Origin: Chitinispirillaceae bacterium
GTDB taxonomy: Bacteria > Fibrobacterota > Chitinivibrionia > Chitinivibrionales > Chitinispirillaceae
Direction of reading: 5' to 3'
Length of the DNA stretch: 64,000 bases
Assembly: GCA_016930275.1 (NCBI GenBank)
Contig: JAFGHA010000078.1
Span: forward strand, 1-64,000
Position numbers and translations under genes: made by a program
The notes under the pieces: model-generated
What the model saw: the letters and a program-made list of their open reading frames with translations, nothing else
What the model was told of the DNA's origin: nothing
Database searches by the model: none
Shown: positions 35,084-44,246 of the stretch, one piece after another
How the letters are laid out: every line of letters begins with the position of its first letter
How positions within the stretch are numbered: position 1 is the first letter of the stretch

Positions 35084-36427
35084 ATGAAAGGTAAATTGCT
35101 TTTGACAACGGGTGCCATTGCGGCACTGTGCGCATCGCCGGTATTCGCCGACGAGGTGGAGATGCTCACTCAGGAACGCGGCAACGTGCTCTGGACACTT
35201 ATCGCCGCAGTACTCGTGTTTTTTATGCAGGCCGGATTCGCCATGGTGGAGACGGGATTCACCCGTGCCAAAAACGCGGTGAACATCATGATGAAAAATC
35301 TGATGGATTTTTCGATCGGCTCACTCGGTTTCTGGGCGGTCGGATTCGCACTCATGTTCGGTACCACTGCCGGGCATCTTATCGGTAAAGAAGGATTCTT
35401 TCTATCCGATGCGATGGTCGGAAAAGAGGGAGGGGAGTGGACCCTGGTGTTTTTCATGTTCCAGACCGTGTTTGCGGCAACGGCGGCAACCATCGTTTCC
35501 GGTGCAATGGCTGAACGGACGAAGTTTACATCGTACCTCATCTACAGCATCGTTATTTCGGCGATTATTTATCCGATTTCCGGTCACTGGGCATGGGGCA
35601 GTCTTTATCACGGCGATGGTTGGCTGGAGAAACTGGGATTCATCGATTTCGCCGGTTCCACCGTGGTGCATTCCGTCGGAGGCTGGTGCGCGCTTGCCGG
35701 TGCCATAGTGCTCGGTCCGCGGGTCGGAAAATACGGTAACGACGGAAAACCCCGCGCAATTCCCGGGCACAGCATCACCCTTGCTGCGCTTGGCGTATTT
35801 ATTCTCTGGTTTGGATGGTTCGGTTTCAATCCCGGTTCCACGACGACTGCCGATATGTCAATCGGTCGTATCGCGGTAACCACGAATCTCGCTGCCGCGG
35901 CAGGAGCGGTAACGGCGATGTTCGCCGCCTGGATGCTTCTCGGTAAACCGGATGCCTCGATGGCGCTCAACGGTGTACTCGCAGGGCTGGTGGCAATCAC
36001 TGCTCCATGTGCCGATGTCTCGCCGCTCAGTGCGGTAATTATCGGTGCGATTGCAGGCGTCATAGTGGTAGTCTCGGTACTGTTCATCGACCGGGTTCTG
36101 AAAATCGATGATCCGGTTGGCGCCGTGAGTGTGCATGCGGTCAACGGTGTCTGGGGTACGCTTGCGGCAGGTTTGTTCGCGCAGGAAGCGATCAACGGCA
36201 ATGCCGGTCTGTTTTTCGGCGGCGGCATGAAACCGGTAATGGTACAGCTTGCCGGTATCGGCTCGGTATTCGTGTGGGCGTTCGGTGGAGCAATGCTGCT
36301 TTTTACCCTTATCAAGGTAACCGTCGGACTGCGCGTGAAACGTGAAGAGGAAATCGCCGGTCTTGATATCGGTGAGCACGGTATGGAAGCCTACAGCGGA
36401 TTCCAGATATTCACTACTGAGAACTGA
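35084..36427 (+). CDS. amtB: Ammonium transporter Amt
   Basis: 447 residues. AGGAGGTG 6 bases before ATG. Signal peptide ending at VFADE, then about 11 membrane helices. Family marks: [22 protein letters not shown], the first pore His in PISGHWAWG and the conserved [24 protein letters not shown], and [17 protein letters not shown] with the second pore His region. It takes up ammonium across the inner membrane and is shut by GlnK. Directly followed by glnK after 34 bases, the canonical pair, both behind a sigma-54 promoter. Confidence 0.96.
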   Translation: MKGKLLLTTGAIAALCASPVFADEVEMLTQERGNVLWTLIAAVLVFFMQAGFAMVETGFTRAKNAVNIMMKNLMDFSIGSLGFWAVGFALMFGTTAGHLIGKEGFFLSDAMVGKEGGEWTLVFFMFQTVFAATAATIVSGAMAERTKFTSYLIYSIVISAIIYPISGHWAWGSLYHGDGWLEKLGFIDFAGSTVVHSVGGWCALAGAIVLGPRVGKYGNDGKPRAIPGHSITLAALGVFILWFGWFGFNPGSTTTADMSIGRIAVTTNLAAAAGAVTAMFAAWMLLGKPDASMALNGVLAGLVAITAPCADVSPLSAVIIGAIAGVIVVVSVLFIDRVLKIDDPVGAVSVHAVNGVWGTLAAGLFAQEAINGNAGLFFGGGMKPVMVQLAGIGSVFVWAFGGAMLLFTLIKVTVGLRVKREEEIAGLDIGEHGMEAYSGFQIFTTEN

Positions 36428-36461
36428 ACCGGACCGAAGAAACAAAAAGGAGGATATATTT

Positions 36462-36803
36462 ATGAAAATGATTGTCGCTATAATTCAGCCGACCAGGTTG
36501 CCCGATGTCAAACAGGCGCTTTTTGACGCGGAAGTTCGGAAGATGACCGTCACGAATGTCATCGGATGCGGGCAGCAGGGCGGGTATACCGAAAGTTACC
36601 GCGGAAGCATTATTGAAGTGAACCTGATCAAGAAAATCCGGCTCGAGATCGCGGTCAATGACGACTTTGTCAAGCCAACCGTCGATGCGATCATCAAAGG
36701 AGCCCGCAGCGGAAATATCGGTGACGGGAAAATATTCGTACTCGAACTGCCGCAGTGTATCCGTATCCGAACCGGAGAGGAAGGAAAAGAGGCTATCGGG
36801 TAA
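36462..36803 (+). CDS. glnK: Nitrogen regulatory protein PII (GlnK)
   Basis: 113 residues. AGGAGG lies before the ATG at 36462; the upstream open frame overlapping amtB is not used. The PII fold is clear: [21 protein letters not shown]-loop with the uridylylation Tyr in TESYRG, B-loop [13 protein letters not shown] and C-loop IRIRTGEEG. The T-loop start (GQQGGYTES) departs from the usual GRQKGHTE, so target contacts may differ. Binds ATP/ADP and 2-oxoglutarate and blocks AmtB. Followed by a strong terminator. Confidence 0.95.
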   Translation: MKMIVAIIQPTRLPDVKQALFDAEVRKMTVTNVIGCGQQGGYTESYRGSIIEVNLIKKIRLEIAVNDDFVKPTVDAIIKGARSGNIGDGKIFVLELPQCIRIRTGEEGKEAIG

Positions 36804-36840
36804 AAAGGTATCTTTCTGAAATGTGTAAAAGCTGTTGTGT

Positions 36841-36876
36841 ATCATCCGGCGGGGACTCGCCGGATGATTTTTTTTT
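36841..36876 (+). terminator. Rho-independent terminator of amtB-glnK
   Basis: Perfect 11-bp stem ATCATCCGGCG/CGCCGGATGAT, six-base loop, nine T. Starts 37 bases after the glnK stop. Confidence 0.95.
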
Positions 36877-37349
36877 ATCCTTTAGGCCAAGAAGTCGGAT
36901 GTAATGCGACTTTAAAAACCACCAGCTATGCAGGATGATGGCAAGCTGAAAAATAACTCATCCCGTACATTAAAATACAGAAGATATCATCAAATGTTTT
37001 TTCAATCCTTTCCGACATTTGGAGTCACCGATGTTAACAGTTTCAGTGGTTTGTCACTGATTTTATAAGAGACTCCTTCAAGCCGTGCGGTAGTTTAGTG
37101 AGTAACACTGTTTTAATGTATCACTTTTTTTGACTGCGCGTATCATCATAATGGAATATCCTCTAATATTTTGTAATAGAGCATCGATGGCTGCGGTATG
37201 AACATGAATTGCACAAAAATGTTTTCCGGCAGAAAACTGCGACGATAAAATATGCTCCCGCCAAAAGTCCGGTTTTTAGCCATAAACTCATTTTCGGAAA
37301 AATTAGTTGTTATATTACAATCAGCCTATTCAGGAAAAAAGGGGGTAGT
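36877..37349. other. Region upstream of the M6 protease
   Basis: 473 AT-leaning bases. TTGACT at 37130-37135 followed after 18 bases by GAATAT (37154-37159) is a possible but weak promoter. The protease frame is open from 37209, but no start before 37350 has a ribosome site. Nothing else recognised. Confidence 0.35.
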
Positions 37350-39221
37350 ATGCGCATTACGTCACATTTCTGTGGCGTTTTCCTTATGATGTTCGGAATT
37401 CCCACTCTGGTGTCGGCAGCGCCGGTCTCAAACAAACCATATGCATTCCGGCAGCCGGACGGTTCGCTCGTATCGGTCATTGTTTCCGGCGATGAGTTCT
37501 ACCAGGACGTTGAGACTCCGGACGGGTATTCGCTCATCCGGGACCCGACGACCGGATGGATCTGTTACTCAACGCTTTCCAATGACGGCAACGAATGGAT
37601 TTCAACAGGAATGGTGTACGATCCAGATACGGCACCGGGGCGGATGCTCCTGTCAAGGGGCATCGGAAAACATCTGCGGCTGAACAAGGAGGCGGTGGCG
37701 GCAATTCAGGATGCAAAGTTCCGGGAACTCAATAACATGACAATGAAAGAGGCTCGGCAGCACTTTCAGAACAGGGTTAAAACGAGGCTTGCCAAGGCAG
37801 CTGCATCGGCAGGCAGTGACACTATCCCGGCGCGCACAACACCCGATACCTGCGTCGGGCTTGCCATTCTCATTAACTTCCCGGATAAAACGAGTGATAT
37901 CCCGAGAGACTCGATCGTCAATTTTTTTAACATGCGCGGGTACTCGGGGTATGGCAACAACGGGTCTCTTTTTGATTATTACTACGACATTTCGGATGGA
38001 AAGATGGTTTATACCAATATCGTTACGCAGTTTATTACCGCCGATTACAACAAATCACATTATGATGCCGGCACCGGATTTGGCGGTACGTATGAACTGC
38101 TCGATGAAATCGGCACAAAGATACAGCGCTTGAATATCGATCTGAGCCCGCTCACCCTGTCCGGGAGTTACATCAGGGCGACCAATGTCTTTTATGCCGG
38201 TACTCCTCAGGCCGGCTGGGCGAACGGTTTGTGGCCCAATTCCGGATACCGCAAGGTGACGCTTGCCACCGGCTTTTCCACAAACCGCTACCAGCTGTCG
38301 GATATCGGCTCCTCACTCGCCATGGGCGGAAGCATCCATGAAAACGGCCACATGCTGTGTAACTGGCCCGACCTGTATACCTATGACGACCACGACAACG
38401 GCGCCGGTAATTACTGCATAATGTCCAAAGTCAACGACAATAACCCATTACAGCCCAATGGTTTTTTCCGTGTTTTACAGGAATGGATTCCGGCCATTAA
38501 CATAACCAGCGACGGGACCGGCAATCTCTATTCCCATACGAGCAACGGGCCTTCGATATATCTCTGGTCGGGCGCAACCAATGGTACCAGCACCAATGAA
38601 GCCTATTACATAGAGGCGAGGCGCAAGGAGGGCAGAAGCAAGACACTGCCTGATGAGGGCCTGCTTATCTGGCATGTTGATAAAAAGGGGAGTAACACGG
38701 AAAGCGGTACTGACTATGTCATGCCCGAGCAGGCAGATGGTCTGTCAGACCTCGAAAGAAAGCGTAATTCAGGCGGTGCAAATGATCTGTTTCATGCGGG
38801 ATATAAAACCGAATTTGACGATAATACAACGCCTTCGGCGAAATGGCATAACAACACCAACTCAGGAATTCAGATCGCCAATATAAGTGATGTGGGTGAA
38901 GTGATGACCTTCTCCCTTGGAATGACTGTCGGCACCAGCCCGGATAGTCCGCAAAGCGACAACCGGACCTGCACGCCCCGCGTGAACGGCAACTGCATCA
39001 CCTATTCGATCCCGCAATTTGTACCATCCCGTATGAGGGTCAGGATCGATCTGTACGATCTGAATGGGACACGCATTACAACCTTTTTCAATGAAAACCA
39101 AACAGCCGGGCGGCGGTATTCCGTAACTCTCGCAGGCAGAAACGCCATCTCGACAGGAATGTATCTCTTCGTCATGAATGCTGCAGGAGTAACTCTACCA
39201 AACAAGGTTTTTATCAAATAG
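37350..39221 (+). CDS. Secreted M6 family metalloprotease (immune inhibitor A-like)
   Basis: 623 residues from ATG 37350, with GGGGG 5-9 bases upstream. Signal peptide ends near VSAAP. A propeptide-like segment (about 30-155) has the M6 pattern RQPDGSLVSVIVSGDEFYQDVETPDGYSLI. The peptidase core (about 165-500) holds the zinc motif H-E-N-G-H in GGSIHENGHMLCNWPDLY. The C-terminal 85 residues are a FlgD/Por-like domain (RMRVRIDLYDLNGTRI, then STGMYLFVM). Extracellular protein digestion is likely. Monocistronic. Confidence 0.9.
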   Translation: MRITSHFCGVFLMMFGIPTLVSAAPVSNKPYAFRQPDGSLVSVIVSGDEFYQDVETPDGYSLIRDPTTGWICYSTLSNDGNEWISTGMVYDPDTAPGRMLLSRGIGKHLRLNKEAVAAIQDAKFRELNNMTMKEARQHFQNRVKTRLAKAAASAGSDTIPARTTPDTCVGLAILINFPDKTSDIPRDSIVNFFNMRGYSGYGNNGSLFDYYYDISDGKMVYTNIVTQFITADYNKSHYDAGTGFGGTYELLDEIGTKIQRLNIDLSPLTLSGSYIRATNVFYAGTPQAGWANGLWPNSGYRKVTLATGFSTNRYQLSDIGSSLAMGGSIHENGHMLCNWPDLYTYDDHDNGAGNYCIMSKVNDNNPLQPNGFFRVLQEWIPAINITSDGTGNLYSHTSNGPSIYLWSGATNGTSTNEAYYIEARRKEGRSKTLPDEGLLIWHVDKKGSNTESGTDYVMPEQADGLSDLERKRNSGGANDLFHAGYKTEFDDNTTPSAKWHNNTNSGIQIANISDVGEVMTFSLGMTVGTSPDSPQSDNRTCTPRVNGNCITYSIPQFVPSRMRVRIDLYDLNGTRITTFFNENQTAGRRYSVTLAGRNAISTGMYLFVMNAAGVTLPNKVFIK

Positions 39222-39250
39222 TCGTGCCGCCCTGCGACATGGCGGCACGA
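39222..39250. terminator. Hairpin after the M6 gene
   Basis: Perfect 10-bp stem TCGTGCCGCC/GGCGGCACGA directly at the stop codon, nine-base loop, lying between convergent genes. No T-tract immediately follows, so it may be a processing or retarded-termination hairpin that serves both strands. Confidence 0.6.
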
Positions 39251-39271
39251 GATTCTCAAGGGGATTTTTAC

Positions 39272-40066
39272 TTAATCCCGATAAGCCCGGAGCGAGCAGA
39301 GTGTACTTACCGTTACTCCGCTCAAACCGTTGTTTTTCATCTCGCCAAGCAGCGATCTGAGGCTGTTGAGAAAAAGATCCGGATTCTTTTCATCAGGAAG
39401 GCAGTCGTGAAGGAGAACTATGCTGCCGGGTTTCGCAAGATGCGGCATACGGGTAAACGTGGAAACAAACCGGTTTCCTCCATCGCCGAGGCCGCGGTCC
39501 CATCCGATGCAGCGCATACCAAGTTCGGCAAGTGCGGTACGCAGATGCGGATTTGAAAGCCCCACCGGCGGACGGTACAGGAGGGGGGATTTCCCGGTTG
39601 CATCGGCGATGATGGTGCAGGCGGTGTTTATTTCCCGGACCATACGGTGATGGCGTCTGAAATTGGCGGTGAAATGATGATCAAGATCATGACACGCCAC
39701 TTCATGCCCCCGGTTGACGATCTCACGGGCGAGTTCAGCGTGTTGTCGCGCTTTACGGGCGATGAGAAAGAACGTGGCGGTAACGTTGAATTCATCGAGC
39801 AGATCGAGTACCGCCGGGGTCAGCCGCGGATCGGGGCCGTCGTCGAAGGTGAGTGCGCAGCGATGTAATTCTCCCGGAATCCGGCAATAGGATCTGCAGA
39901 AAAAACCTGCCTGAAGATTGGTTATGCCGAAAATGAGTACCGGAAGGTGTGCAAGCAATACTACGGAAAGAAACGGACGGAACGGTGGCAGGAATATCCA
40001 GGCAATAAACGAGACAGCAAGAGAAAATGACCAGATGACGTCAGGTCGTAGGTCCGATTTCGACAA
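39272..40066 (-). CDS. Membrane-anchored NodB-type polysaccharide deacetylase
   Basis: 264 residues if the TTG at 40066 is used; no better start is clear, and it overlaps the preceding gene by 26 bases. Two hydrophobic stretches at about 12-28 and 30-50 anchor it. The deacetylase domain (about 68-255) has all motifs: TFDDGPDP (metal Asp), the H-x3-H in CHDLDHH, RPPVGLSN, and IVLLHD. Carbohydrate esterase 4 family; removes N- or O-acetyl groups from glycans or peptidoglycan. Placed last in the ketosynthase operon, so it may modify a lipid-linked or glycosylated product. Confidence 0.85.
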   Translation of the reverse strand: MSKSDLRPDVIWSFSLAVSFIAWIFLPPFRPFLSVVLLAHLPVLIFGITNLQAGFFCRSYCRIPGELHRCALTFDDGPDPRLTPAVLDLLDEFNVTATFFLIARKARQHAELAREIVNRGHEVACHDLDHHFTANFRRHHRMVREINTACTIIADATGKSPLLYRPPVGLSNPHLRTALAELGMRCIGWDRGLGDGGNRFVSTFTRMPHLAKPGSIVLLHDCLPDEKNPDLFLNSLRSLLGEMKNNGLSGVTVSTLCSLRAYRD

Positions 40067-40844
40067 GTGCTACCGCTCCCGAGGTCGGTGAATAGGATCC
40101 GATAATCGTATGGTCGGTACCGGTGTGCACGACATCCGCGGCGGTTATCGCCGGCTGTACGAAAGAAGTGGTACTTTCGTTGAACCTGAAGGTACCGGTA
40201 AAGAGCGGCAGTTCTTTCTGCAGCACCGAGCGGCAGACGAATTCGGGGTCTCTGCGTTGCGTGCTGAGCGGCCCGAATGCCCGGATCGGACGGCCGGGGG
40301 CACCGTTTGCATCGATACTGAATGCGATCGCCGCATCTTCCCAGTCAGGACTCAGGTACGGCCGGCAGCGGCGTGAAAAATACGGGTAGAGTTCATCAAG
40401 AATCGGTATACGTTCGTCGATGATGCAGATGAGGACCGGAAAGTCGTGTTCAGTAAGAAGATCGGCGGTAATGACGGATGATGCAAACGAGTTGTGACTG
40501 TCGCAGATGGTGAGATTCGGACCGCGTATGCCGAATTCAAGGGCAATTTTGCCCGCGATGCTGTTATGTACCGAGGACATGAAACTACGTGGAGAACCAA
40601 GTCCGTCGGTAAATACTCCATCGAGAAACTGCCGTGTTTCCTCAAGTGCGCCTAATGCGGTACCGACAATAACGGAACGGGGTGAGCGTTCGTTTGCGCT
40701 GACAAGGGGGGCGACCGCAGCACACGCCATCTGCCAGATGCGTGCATCACGTCGTTTCATTTTCGCCGGAACCGATTCTTTCCAGTCATCATTTCTGCCG
40801 GGAAATACCACGTTATGGCCGGTTATGGCAAGGTATCGTTTCAT
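40041..40844 (-). CDS. Ketosynthase-like protein without active Cys (chain-length-factor type)
   Basis: 267 residues of the shortened beta-ketoacyl-synthase type (PF13723-like). The thiolase-fold N-terminal half is recognisable (RSVIVGTALGALEETRQFL, FMSSVHNSIAGKIALEFGIRGPNLTICD), but where ketosynthases have Cys in TACSSS this reads DSHNSF, placing Asn there. The C-terminal His motifs are missing. In aryl polyene and type II polyketide clusters such proteins pair with an active ketosynthase and limit chain length. ATG overlaps the upstream ketosynthase stop by 4 bases, which fits a heterodimer partner. Confidence 0.78.
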   Translation of the reverse strand: MKRYLAITGHNVVFPGRNDDWKESVPAKMKRRDARIWQMACAAVAPLVSANERSPRSVIVGTALGALEETRQFLDGVFTDGLGSPRSFMSSVHNSIAGKIALEFGIRGPNLTICDSHNSFASSVITADLLTEHDFPVLICIIDERIPILDELYPYFSRRCRPYLSPDWEDAAIAFSIDANGAPGRPIRAFGPLSTQRRDPEFVCRSVLQKELPLFTGTFRFNESTTSFVQPAITAADVVHTGTDHTIIGSYSPTSGAVALVEIGPTT

Positions 40845-42025
40845 GAGGCATCATCCTCCAGGCGGGAGATGATACAGGTCGCGTTATTACCACCGAATCC
40901 GAAGGCATTTTTAAGTATATGCCGCATGGATAATGTGCCGCCGGTAAACGGGATCGCACCGATTTCTTCGTCGGGTTCAGAAAATCCCGCGGTTGCCGGA
41001 AGGTATTCTTCGTGCAGCATGGTTACGGCGAAGACCGCTTCGAGTATTCCCGAAGCGGCAAGGGTATGACCAAGTACCCGTTTGAGGGAACAGAATGGAG
41101 GCAGTTTCTGAAAAACTGACTTGAGAACGGCAATTTCCGATTTGTCGTTGTCGGGTGTTCCGGTGCCGTGGCTGATGACGGCGCTTATCGCTTCCGGAGG
41201 TAGTTGCGCCTCCTTGAGTGCTCCTTCGATGGCACTGCGCGCACCTTCACCATCGGGGTGCGGAGCGGTCATGTGAAAACAGTCTGAAGAGGCTCCCCAT
41301 CCTGAAATTCCGGCAAGAGCTCCTCCAGGGCACCGGGAAAGAACCTGCGGTCCAACCAGCAGCATCGCACCGGCACCTTCACCGAGACTTATGCCTGCCC
41401 TGGTTTTATCGAACGGACGGCACCCGTTAGGGTCGAGTAGAGTAAGACTGCCGAATCCCCGAACCGTGGTGATGCAGAGGGCATCCGCACCGACGACCAG
41501 ACATGCATCGTAATATTCCCGTTCAATCATCCTTTTCGCCATACCGATCGCATGAAGACTGCTGGAACAGGCGGTGGATACCGTATGGAATCCGTACGCG
41601 GAAAATCTTCGACAGAGTTCGGAAGAGAGCACTACCGGTTCATGAACGGCGCATTCAATGGCGAGCGGGGTGATGGCGGCCGGGTCGGTACGAAACTGCT
41701 TGTACGCATGTTCGGTTTGAGAGATTCCGCCAACCGTTGTGGCGGCAACGACTCCGAGACGCAGGTTTCCATGTTCGGGAAGGGCGGCCATGGCTTCGTC
41801 GGCGGCAACGAGAGCCAGAGCGAGGGTTTTATACATACCCTCACGCCCGGCCAGAATTTCGAGATCACATTCGACCTGGGCACATAACGGCATGGGAGTC
41901 GTTGTCAGATCCGGATGCGGAAATGATTTGAGATAATTCTCACTTTTAACCAATGCGCCGAAACCGACCGGTACCCCGTTGCCTGCTGCACAGACTGCTC
42001 CGGTTCCTGCTACAAAAACCGCCAT
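40841..42025 (-). CDS. Beta-ketoacyl-ACP synthase (FabF/ApeO-like)
   Basis: 394 residues. Complete Cys-His-His set: TVSTACSSSLHAIG near 150, VISHGTGTPDND near 285, VLGHTLAASG near 322. GSLTLLDPNGCRPFDKTRAGISLGEGAGAMLLV and the terminal NAFGFGGNNATCII are typical. Catalyses decarboxylative condensation of malonyl-ACP with an acyl chain. Starts 16 bases after the ACP gene and overlaps the chain-length-factor-like gene. Probably dedicated to a special product, because a housekeeping fabF would sit with fabD/fabG. Confidence 0.92.
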   Translation of the reverse strand: MAVFVAGTGAVCAAGNGVPVGFGALVKSENYLKSFPHPDLTTTPMPLCAQVECDLEILAGREGMYKTLALALVAADEAMAALPEHGNLRLGVVAATTVGGISQTEHAYKQFRTDPAAITPLAIECAVHEPVVLSSELCRRFSAYGFHTVSTACSSSLHAIGMAKRMIEREYYDACLVVGADALCITTVRGFGSLTLLDPNGCRPFDKTRAGISLGEGAGAMLLVGPQVLSRCPGGALAGISGWGASSDCFHMTAPHPDGEGARSAIEGALKEAQLPPEAISAVISHGTGTPDNDKSEIAVLKSVFQKLPPFCSLKRVLGHTLAASGILEAVFAVTMLHEEYLPATAGFSEPDEEIGAIPFTGGTLSMRHILKNAFGFGGNNATCIISRLEDDAS

Positions 42026-42041
42026 TCTTCAGTCCGGTTCC

Positions 42042-42314
42042 CTAATTCGCCTGTTGTTGCCGGATATGTTCCGCCATCGATCGTACCGATGCGAAAACGC
42101 GACGGCCCGCATTGACATCAGGAACGGTTGCACGATAATCGCGCTCGAGCATAACCAGAAGTTCGAGTGTATCAATGGAATCGAGGCCGAGTCCTTCACC
42201 GATCAGTGGTGCATCAACGTCGATATCATCCGGTGTTACATCCGAAAGCTTGAGTGAGGTGATGATTTTTTCTTTTAATTCCTGCATCAATGCTTCCATC
42301 AAACTCCCTTTCAT
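42042..42314 (-). CDS. Acyl carrier protein
   Basis: 90 residues from ATG 42314, which overlaps the preceding stop as ATGA; an ATG five codons later, behind GGGAG, is an alternative. The phosphopantetheine site is in GEGLGLDSIDTLELLVML. Acidic, helical, of proper length. It would carry the growing chain between the two active ketosynthases encoded on either side. Confidence 0.92.
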   Translation of the reverse strand: MKGSLMEALMQELKEKIITSLKLSDVTPDDIDVDAPLIGEGLGLDSIDTLELLVMLERDYRATVPDVNAGRRVFASVRSMAEHIRQQQAN

Positions 42315-43078
42315 GTATAGTGCAATGAAATATAACCTTTGAAACCGCAAACCGGAACAGCTATCCGTGATGATTTTTTCCGATGCAGTAGATCAAGCAG
42401 TACTGTCGCAAGGGAACGGTCGTCGCTGAACGTGCATTCCGACGGTTCCGTTTTTTTCGTGAGGTGATAACTGAATTCCGGAAACGCTTCCGGGACTGTG
42501 CCTCCAGCTTCAAAATACACTGCCGATGCGAACGGAGGGCGATAGCCGTTTCCCGGAGGATTTCCGGCAGTCTCCTCAACGAAAATCACGAGGGCTCCCG
42601 TCAATTTACCCCTCTGGAGCAGGTGCTGTGCCCGCTCAATCGCGGAGAGCAGCGGTGAGTCGCCACCGGGAAATACCGCGTCGGGACCTTTGAATTTGTA
42701 GTAAATGGCAATGTCTGCAATCGGTGAAGACGGTAAGGTCGCCGAGAAGAGCGCAGGACTGGGACTTCCCTGCTCGACGGATTGCCGGTAGAGAAGGTCG
42801 GTTGAGCAGGAACCGAACGGGATTCCCAGAAAAATACCGGTGTTTTCAGGGTCGCGGACCGAACATTCGTTCAACACCAGTGAGGCTGCACTGAACGCCA
42901 GTTTATCGGGGAGATTGAGTTTGCCGAATGCCATGTATGGTTGCCCGAGTACCTGTGCACGTTTGATTGCCGCCGGTCCATCCTGATCATCTTCCCATGC
43001 CCGCGACGTCCCGATTGTCCGAATCCCCGAGTCATCGATAACCGAACATCCGGAGCAGTATATCGATGGCTGAGTCAT
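42311..43078 (-). CDS. Degenerate ketosynthase-like protein
   Basis: 255 residues. Thiolase-type N-terminal half can be traced (NTGIFLGIPFGSCSTDLLYRQSV, FSATLPSSPIADIAIYYKFKGPDAVFPGGDSPLLSAIERA), but the nucleophile Cys is replaced (PGGDS region) and the His motifs are absent. The C-terminal half is short. ATG overlaps the preceding ketosynthase stop by 4 bases. Probably a non-catalytic partner of that ketosynthase, as the second inactive protein is for the other. I know no close named relative. Confidence 0.65.
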   Translation of the reverse strand: MTQPSIYCSGCSVIDDSGIRTIGTSRAWEDDQDGPAAIKRAQVLGQPYMAFGKLNLPDKLAFSAASLVLNECSVRDPENTGIFLGIPFGSCSTDLLYRQSVEQGSPSPALFSATLPSSPIADIAIYYKFKGPDAVFPGGDSPLLSAIERAQHLLQRGKLTGALVIFVEETAGNPPGNGYRPPFASAVYFEAGGTVPEAFPEFSYHLTKKTEPSECTFSDDRSLATVLLDLLHRKKSSRIAVPVCGFKGYISLHYT

Positions 43079-44184
43079 GCCGCCTCCGAGAGAACTACTG
43101 CAGCATTGAGACCGCCGAATCCGGCACTGAGGCAGAGGATCGATGGTGTGGTGAATTCCTGAATCGCTGAAGATACCGGCAGTGGCGCATCGGGATCTGC
43201 TTCGGAAAAATGTATCGTCGGTGGAATACTGCGGCGCCGGAGAAACTCGGCGGCCAGAAGCAGTTCCAGAAGTGACCCGGCTCCGCTGGTATGGCCGATG
43301 GCCCCCTTCAACGAAAAGCAGGGAGGAGGGTTGTCGCTGAAGAGACGATTGACCGCTTTCGATTCCATCGCATCGTTATAGACGGTCGCCGTACCGTGAC
43401 ATTTGACCGCACCGATACGGTCGGGCTGGATTGAAGCGTCTTCGAGCGCACCTGCTGCCGCCAGGTACAGCCCCTCACCGGTTCGCGACGGTCCGGTCCG
43501 GTGGTTCGCATCATTCGACTGATCGGCTCCGGAAATGATGATGTCTCCCTTTCGTGGTTTCCCCCGTCGCAGCACCGCTACTGCTGCACCGTCACCCAGC
43601 GACAATCCGTCACGGGTTCTGTCGAATGGACGTGGCCCGGTGGGGCTGAGAGCTCCCAGGGCATGAAATCCGCTGATGACGAAAAGAGAGATTACATCAA
43701 ATCCTGCAATCACGACTTCAGAACAGCTGTCATTTTCAAGCAGATTTTTGGCGATGGCTACTGCCACGGCTCCCGAAGCACAGGCATTGGAAACCACCTG
43801 GGTACGATATGGTTTAATACCTAAAAGGGTGGCGAAATGGTTGGCCTGATCGGCGAGACAGGGAGAAACTTCAGCGGGCAGACCAGTCTGCCGGTGATAC
43901 GGTTCGAGGGCGCGAATGTCTCCTTTTGCCGCCGCATATATGAAAAACGGTTGCTGTGGAAGGACCGGCATCGCATTTTTCAGAACCGGAACGATCTGTT
44001 CGGGTGCCCGAAATGCGGAGTCGTCAAACGGTGCAAAGGCGACGGGAAGGTCGAAGCAGGGGCCGGGTCTGATTGCCGACATGCCCCTCAGAAGTGCTGT
44101 TGTACTTGTCTCCAGTGTTCCCAGTGCGCAATAAAGGGCTCGATGATCAAGAATAACCGCATGTTCCATACACGGAAAATACAC
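43075..44184 (-). CDS. Beta-ketoacyl-ACP synthase, first gene of the cluster
   Basis: 369 residues. Active set: Cys in VVSNACASGAVAVA near 143, His in VKCHGTATVYND near 270, His in AIGHTSGAGS near 307. ALSPTGPRPFDRTRDGLSLGDGAAVAVL is the usual central block, and the end SAGFGGLNAAVVL is typical. Shorter than FabF by about 40 residues at the N-terminus. Heads a run of six overlapping or near-overlapping minus-strand genes. It may follow the PEP-CTERM gene on the same transcript (62-base gap). Confidence 0.9.
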   Translation of the reverse strand: MYFPCMEHAVILDHRALYCALGTLETSTTALLRGMSAIRPGPCFDLPVAFAPFDDSAFRAPEQIVPVLKNAMPVLPQQPFFIYAAAKGDIRALEPYHRQTGLPAEVSPCLADQANHFATLLGIKPYRTQVVSNACASGAVAVAIAKNLLENDSCSEVVIAGFDVISLFVISGFHALGALSPTGPRPFDRTRDGLSLGDGAAVAVLRRGKPRKGDIIISGADQSNDANHRTGPSRTGEGLYLAAAGALEDASIQPDRIGAVKCHGTATVYNDAMESKAVNRLFSDNPPPCFSLKGAIGHTSGAGSLLELLLAAEFLRRRSIPPTIHFSEADPDAPLPVSSAIQEFTTPSILCLSAGFGGLNAAVVLSEAA

Positions 44185-44246
44185 TCTGCTGCCTGAAAAT
44201 GGGAGGCAAAGAACCCGTTCGTTCCGCGATCAGACGGCGGGGAAAT

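Noticed and set aside
34848-35084. 78-codon plus-strand frame in the amtB leader whose stop overlaps the amtB start
   Set aside because: Its start lies upstream of the predicted transcription start, and the only strong ribosome-like site is not near a start codon.
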